Assembly: GCA_900541335.1 (NCBI GenBank)
Contig: UQJC01000070.1
Location: forward strand, 1 to 7,603
Direction: 5' to 3'
From: an uncultured Prevotella sp.
Lineage (GTDB): Bacteria; Bacteroidota; Bacteroidia; Bacteroidales; Bacteroidaceae
Length of the DNA stretch: 7,603 nucleotides
Below the pieces are notes generated by a model that did not search any database, was not told the DNA's origin, and was given only the letters and a program-made list of their open reading frames with translations. Position 1 is the stretch's first letter; each line of letters starts with the position of its first letter. This document shows, one piece after another, positions 4,351 through 7,603 of the stretch. The position numbers and the translations under genes are program-made.

Positions 4351-6384
4351 ATGAAACCCCATACCCCCGCTTCTTTGTTTCAGAAGGAGCAAGTCATAGC
4401 CAGTGTCAAGCAGTCGTTTGTCAAGCTTGATCCGCGCGTGATGATCAAGAACCCCATTATGTTCGCCGTTGAACTCAGCACCCTGCTGATGCTCCCCGTG
4501 ACCATCTATTCAGCCTTCAGCACCGAGCAAGGTTCGTTTGCCTACAACGCCTGGGTATTTTTCATCCTCCTCATCACCCTGCTCTTTGCCAACTTTGCCG
4601 AAGCCATCGCCGAGGCACGCGGTAAGGCCCAGGCCGACAGTTTGCGCAAGACGCGTGAGGAAACACCTGCTAAGCTCCTCGTCGACGGCAAGGTGAAAAC
4701 CGTCAGCAGTTCTTCGCTCAAGAAGGGTGACGAATTTGTATGCGACGCCGGCGACGTGGTACCTGCCGATGGTGAAATCGTAGAAGGTCTCGCCTCTATC
4801 GACGAGAGTGCCATCACGGGCGAGTCCGCCCCCGTCATCCGGGAAGCAGGTGGCGACAAGAGCAGCGTGACGGGCGGCACCAAGGTACTCTCTGACCACA
4901 TCCGCGTACGTGTCACCGCACAGCCCGGTAGCAGCTTCCTGGACAAAATGATTGCCCTTGTCGAGGGAGCTTCACGCCAGAAGACACCCAACGAGATAGC
5001 CCTCACCATCCTGTTGGCCGTATTCACCCTCGTCTTCCTTATTGTCTGCATCACGTTGAAGCCCTTTGCTGACTACACAGGAACCGTCATCACCATTGCT
5101 TCCTTCCTCTCCTTGTTCGTCTGCTTGATTCCCACGACCATCGGCGGCTTGCTTTCCGCCATCGGCATTGCCGGCATGGACCGTGCGCTTCGTGCCAACG
5201 TCATCACCAAGTCGGGCAAGGCCGTTGAGACCGCAGGCGACATCGACACCTTGTTGCTCGACAAGACCGGAACCATCACCATCGGTAACCGCAAGGCCAC
5301 TGCCTTCTATCCCGTAGAAGGAATTCCCGAAAAGGATTTTGTAGAGTTCTGCCTCTTCGCCTCTATTTCAGACGATACTCCCGAAGGTAAGTCTATCGTA
5401 GAGTTGGCCCACCGGCAAGGCATGCGTGTACGCAGCTTGCGCACCGAAGGTTCGCAGCTCATCCGCTTCACCGCCGAGACCAAATCATCAGGTATCGTGC
5501 TCCAGGATGGTACCGAGATACGCAAGGGGGCTTACGACACGATGGTCACCCTCGCCCAGGAAGCTGACAACGTCTGTCCCGACTCCGTCATGGAACGCGT
5601 AGTCCAGATTACGGCTAACGGCGGTACGCCCCTCGTGGTCAGTGTCAATCGCGAGATTGTCGGCGTGGTCGAACTGCAGGACGTCATCAAGCCCGGCATT
5701 CGTGAACGCTTCGACCGTCTGCGCAAGATGGGTGTCAAGACTGTGATGGTCACGGGCGATAACCCCCTGACCGCGAAATACATTGCCGAGAAGGCCGGTG
5801 TAGACGACTTCATTGCCGAGGCCAAACCCGAAGACAAAATGAACTACATCAAGCGCGAACAGGCCGAAGGTAAACTCGTAGCCATGATGGGCGACGGTAC
5901 GAACGATGCTCCCGCGCTTGCACAAGCCGACATCGGGGTGGCCATGAACAGTGGTACGCAGGCAGCCAAGGAGGCCGGCAACATGGTCGACCTTGACAAC
6001 GACCCGACCAAGCTCATCGAGATTGTCGAGATCGGTAAGCAGCTGCTCATGACACGCGGCACGCTCACCACTTTCTCTATCGCCAACGACGTGGCCAAGT
6101 ATTTTGCCATCGTCCCCGCCCTCTTTATGGTCTCCATTCCCCAACTCGCAGCCCTCAATGTGATGCAGCTTCACTCCCCCGAGAGTGCCATTCTCTCAGC
6201 CGTTATCTTCAACGCGCTGATTATCCCTGCCCTCATCCCGTTGGCCCTGCGCGGCGTGAAATACAAGCCCATCGGTGCCAGTGCGTTGCTTCGTCGCAAC
6301 CTTTTGATTTACGGCCTGGGCGGCATCTTGGTTCCCTTCGTCGGTATCAAACTCATTGACCTCGTAGTGGGCCTCTTCTTCTAA
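4351..6384 (+). CDS. kdpB: Potassium-transporting P-type ATPase subunit B
   Basis: A 677-residue P-type ATPase that hydrolyses ATP to drive K+ uptake through KdpA. Motifs in order: actuator-domain TGES at 156-159, PTTIGG at 261-266 in the membrane core, phosphorylation motif DKTGT at 304-308 (Asp304 is the phosphorylated residue), KGA at 392-394 in the nucleotide domain, TGDN at 468-471, and GDGTNDAPAL at 514-523. Asp580 and Lys583 in the FSIANDVAKYF helix match the charged pair that couples KdpB to KdpA. Ser159 corresponds to E. coli Ser162, the known inhibitory phosphorylation site, so that brake is available here. The ATG at 4351 is chosen. An in-frame ATG at 4222 would add 43 residues of Cys/Arg/Pro-rich sequence not seen in the family and would overlap the post-kdpA hairpin. 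It is followed by kdpC after 24 bases. Confidence 0.98.
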   Translation: MKPHTPASLFQKEQVIASVKQSFVKLDPRVMIKNPIMFAVELSTLLMLPVTIYSAFSTEQGSFAYNAWVFFILLITLLFANFAEAIAEARGKAQADSLRKTREETPAKLLVDGKVKTVSSSSLKKGDEFVCDAGDVVPADGEIVEGLASIDESAITGESAPVIREAGGDKSSVTGGTKVLSDHIRVRVTAQPGSSFLDKMIALVEGASRQKTPNEIALTILLAVFTLVFLIVCITLKPFADYTGTVITIASFLSLFVCLIPTTIGGLLSAIGIAGMDRALRANVITKSGKAVETAGDIDTLLLDKTGTITIGNRKATAFYPVEGIPEKDFVEFCLFASISDDTPEGKSIVELAHRQGMRVRSLRTEGSQLIRFTAETKSSGIVLQDGTEIRKGAYDTMVTLAQEADNVCPDSVMERVVQITANGGTPLVVSVNREIVGVVELQDVIKPGIRERFDRLRKMGVKTVMVTGDNPLTAKYIAEKAGVDDFIAEAKPEDKMNYIKREQAEGKLVAMMGDGTNDAPALAQADIGVAMNSGTQAAKEAGNMVDLDNDPTKLIEIVEIGKQLLMTRGTLTTFSIANDVAKYFAIVPALFMVSIPQLAALNVMQLHSPESAILSAVIFNALIIPALIPLALRGVKYKPIGASALLRRNLLIYGLGGILVPFVGIKLIDLVVGLFF

Positions 6385-6408
6385 CCAACTCCTTATCCTC
6401 AAACGAAT

Positions 6409-6978
6409 ATGAAACGTTTCTTCAATGCTTTCCGCTTGACGCTCGTCTTTAGCGTCTTCCTCTCTATCAGTTACGTACTCGTGCTGTGGGCTGTGGCCCA
6501 ATTGGTCGGCCCCAACGCAGGCAATGCCGAGGTCGTAGAACTCAACGGCCGCGTGGTCGGTGCTGCCAATGTGGGCCAGGCCTTTACCTCCGACCGTTAC
6601 TTTTGGGGTCGTCCCTCGTGTGCGGGCAACGGTTACGAAGCCGACAAGTCGGGCGGTAGCAATAAGGGCGTGACCAACCCCGAATACTTGGCCGAAGTAG
6701 AGACGCGCATCGATTCCTTCCTCGTGCATCACCCCTACCTGCAGCGCAGCGAGGTACCCGCCGAGATGGTGACGGCCAGCGGTTCGGGTCTTGACCCTCA
6801 CATTACGCCCGCCTGTGCCGAAGTACAGGCGCGGAGAGTCGCAGAGGCGCGCGGCATGGACCTTGCGCAGGTGAAGGAGATAATTCGCAAGACAACCGAA
6901 GGTCCCCTGCTCGGACTCTTTGGTACGGCCAAGGTCAACGTGCTGAAACTCAACGTGGCACTCGATAAGGCTGCGTAA
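6409..6978 (+). CDS. kdpC: Potassium-transporting ATPase subunit C
   Basis: The 189-residue subunit has one N-terminal membrane anchor (about residues 8-33) and a periplasmic domain. Family motifs are plain: VGQAFTSDRYFWGRPS (55-70), GGSNKG (82-87), PAEMVTASGSGLDPHITP (117-134) and TEGP (163-166), followed by VNVLKLNVALD near the end. KdpC is an accessory subunit of KdpFABC, held to bridge or stabilise KdpA and KdpB and to raise ATP affinity. The segment from GGSNKG through NPEYLAEVETRI to HHPYL is of the type I associate with Bacteroidota. The 24-base gap to kdpB indicates cotranscription and probably coupled expression. No intrinsic terminator follows, so transcripts may run on toward the porin gene. 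Confidence 0.98.
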   Translation: MKRFFNAFRLTLVFSVFLSISYVLVLWAVAQLVGPNAGNAEVVELNGRVVGAANVGQAFTSDRYFWGRPSCAGNGYEADKSGGSNKGVTNPEYLAEVETRIDSFLVHHPYLQRSEVPAEMVTASGSGLDPHITPACAEVQARRVAEARGMDLAQVKEIIRKTTEGPLLGLFGTAKVNVLKLNVALDKAA

Positions 6979-7449
6979 CGAAGACAGGCGAAGGGAAATG
7001 GGTCGACGTCGGGAGTTCTGCATAGAGGTCATCACCGGACACGGTTCATGGAGTTTAGGTGCTCGGCATGACGTTCGGCTTTGAGTGGAAGGCTGCCCAG
7101 ACAATAGAAAGATTTGGGATAACCCTGGGGTAGCTAACCCTTCGCTTTCGATCACGAGTTACTCGCGGGTAGCTCGTCACTACACGGAGCGCGGTAGGCG
7201 TGTGAGCGCATCTGACATGCTTAAAGGAAATGGGGCAGAGAGGCCACAGCGCCTGGGGGACAACTCCCTTCGCGCCGCAGCGGCGGCAGACGCTCCACTT
7301 TTATACTACGCGACAAATTCCTCATTAGCTAACACACAGGAGAGGGTAGGGTGTCACCCCGTCAATGGGTCACGAGCCCGGGCGCGGTTCACTTTTTCCC
7401 CCTCTTGCAACAACTCAAACAACCTGCTATTTTCATTCATCATCACTTT
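6979..7449. other. Long kdpC-porin spacer with inverted repeats
   Basis: These 471 bases hold no convincing gene; the longest plus-strand frame (7085-7453) has an arbitrary composition and overlaps the porin start. Visible structures are an imperfect 24-base palindrome at 7154-7177, a small hairpin CGCCG-CAG-CGGCG at 7273-7285, and a GC-rich patch containing GCCCGGGC near 7377. None is followed by a T-run. No clear promoter is found for the porin: a TTGCA at 7405-7409 resembles a sigma-54 -12 box but lacks the -24 GG. The last 60 bases are A/T-rich and free of structure. Confidence 0.6.
7154..7177. promoter_or_regulatory. Imperfect 24-base palindrome in kdpC-porin spacer
   Basis: The arms run from ACGAGTTACT to GGTAGCTCGT around a central CGCG. 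Twenty of 24 positions are self-complementary and the rest would be G-U pairs in RNA, giving a 10-bp stem with a CGCG tetraloop. It could be an operator for the porin gene or an mRNA hairpin. G-U compensation slightly favours RNA. The role is unknown. Confidence 0.35.
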
Positions 7450-7603
7450 ATGAAATCATTTTTACTCGCAGCCTGCCTGGGAGCCACCGCTTTCACGGCA
7501 CAGGCTCAGGACAAGTTTACCGTGAGCGGCAAAGCCGACCTTGTGAGCAATTACGTGTGGCGCGGTATCGATCAAGGTTCTGGTTTCTCTGTACAACCCC
7601 AGC
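7450..7603 (+). CDS. TorF-family putative porin, 5' part only
   Basis: Fifty-one codons are present before the window ends, so the gene is cut by the edge and not broken. Residues 1-19 (MKSFLLAACLGATAFTAQA) form a classical Sec signal peptide with likely cleavage before QD. The mature start, KFTVSGKADLVSNYVWRGID, carries the V-S-x-YVWRG motif of the TorF putative porin family, an outer-membrane beta-barrel. From memory, such a gene commonly follows kdpC in Bacteroidota, which suggests it helps K+ cross the outer membrane or belongs to the same low-K+ response; this is inference. The ATG at 7450 is the only start that gives the signal peptide. The long spacer before it leaves open whether it is read from the kdp promoter or its own. 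Confidence 0.88.
   Translation, partial: MKSFLLAACLGATAFTAQAQDKFTVSGKADLVSNYVWRGIDQGSGFSVQPQ

Noticed and set aside
6196..7155. 319-residue minus-strand ORF
   Set aside because: It is antisense to the end of kdpB and all of kdpC, whose family motifs are complete on the plus strand. Its His/Arg/Gly-rich product has no recognisable domain.
7405..7409. Second sigma-54 promoter before the porin
   Set aside because: TTGCA is present, but the bases at the -24 position are TT rather than GG.
7085..7453. 122-residue plus-strand ORF before the porin
   Set aside because: Composition is arbitrary, no motif is seen, and it runs into the porin start in another frame.

Overview
The window is chromosomal DNA that looks like it comes from a member of the Bacteroidota, most likely Bacteroidales. 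The pointers are the KdpC wording (a GGSNKGVTNPEY segment and the VPAEMVTASGSGLDPHITP block), a TorF-type outer-membrane porin placed directly after kdpC, a DUF6261-like protein upstream, and the absence of Shine-Dalgarno sequences before the starts. I cannot name the genus. No rRNA, tRNA, CRISPR array or insertion sequence is visible.

Layout: (1) 1-215 is a 43-bp tandem repeat with five units, running off the left edge. (2) 216-616 holds at best one doubtful short reading frame. (3) 617-1648 encodes a 343-residue cytosolic-looking protein, probably DUF6261-related, with an Asp/Pro/Asn-rich tail built on a 16-residue repeat; a strong intrinsic terminator follows at 1676-1713. (4) 1714-2128 is non-coding, with a G-quadruplex motif, a long dyad (1942-1982), a perfect 14-bp palindrome (2010-2023) and a sigma-54-like promoter (2058-2074). 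(5) 2129-6978 is the potassium-uptake operon: a 33-residue one-helix protein, kdpF (26 residues), kdpA, kdpB and kdpC. The two small genes lack ordinary annotation size but are clear by eye. (6) 6979-7449 is a 471-base spacer with several inverted repeats and no recognisable gene or terminator. (7) From 7450 to the right edge is the start of a TorF-family porin with a signal peptide.

KdpFABC is the high-affinity ATP-driven K+ importer. KdpA carries the ions, KdpB is the P-type ATPase, KdpC and KdpF support the complex, and the porin probably serves the same response at the outer membrane. The sensor and regulator genes are not in this window. The most informative observation is the regulatory stretch before the operon: a near-consensus sigma-54 promoter with two dyads upstream, at distances that suit an enhancer-binding activator. 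This would be a different control logic from the sigma-70/KdpDE scheme of enterobacteria. The operon also has unusually long, structured gaps (138 nt before kdpA, 140 nt before kdpB), in contrast to the 24 nt before kdpC.
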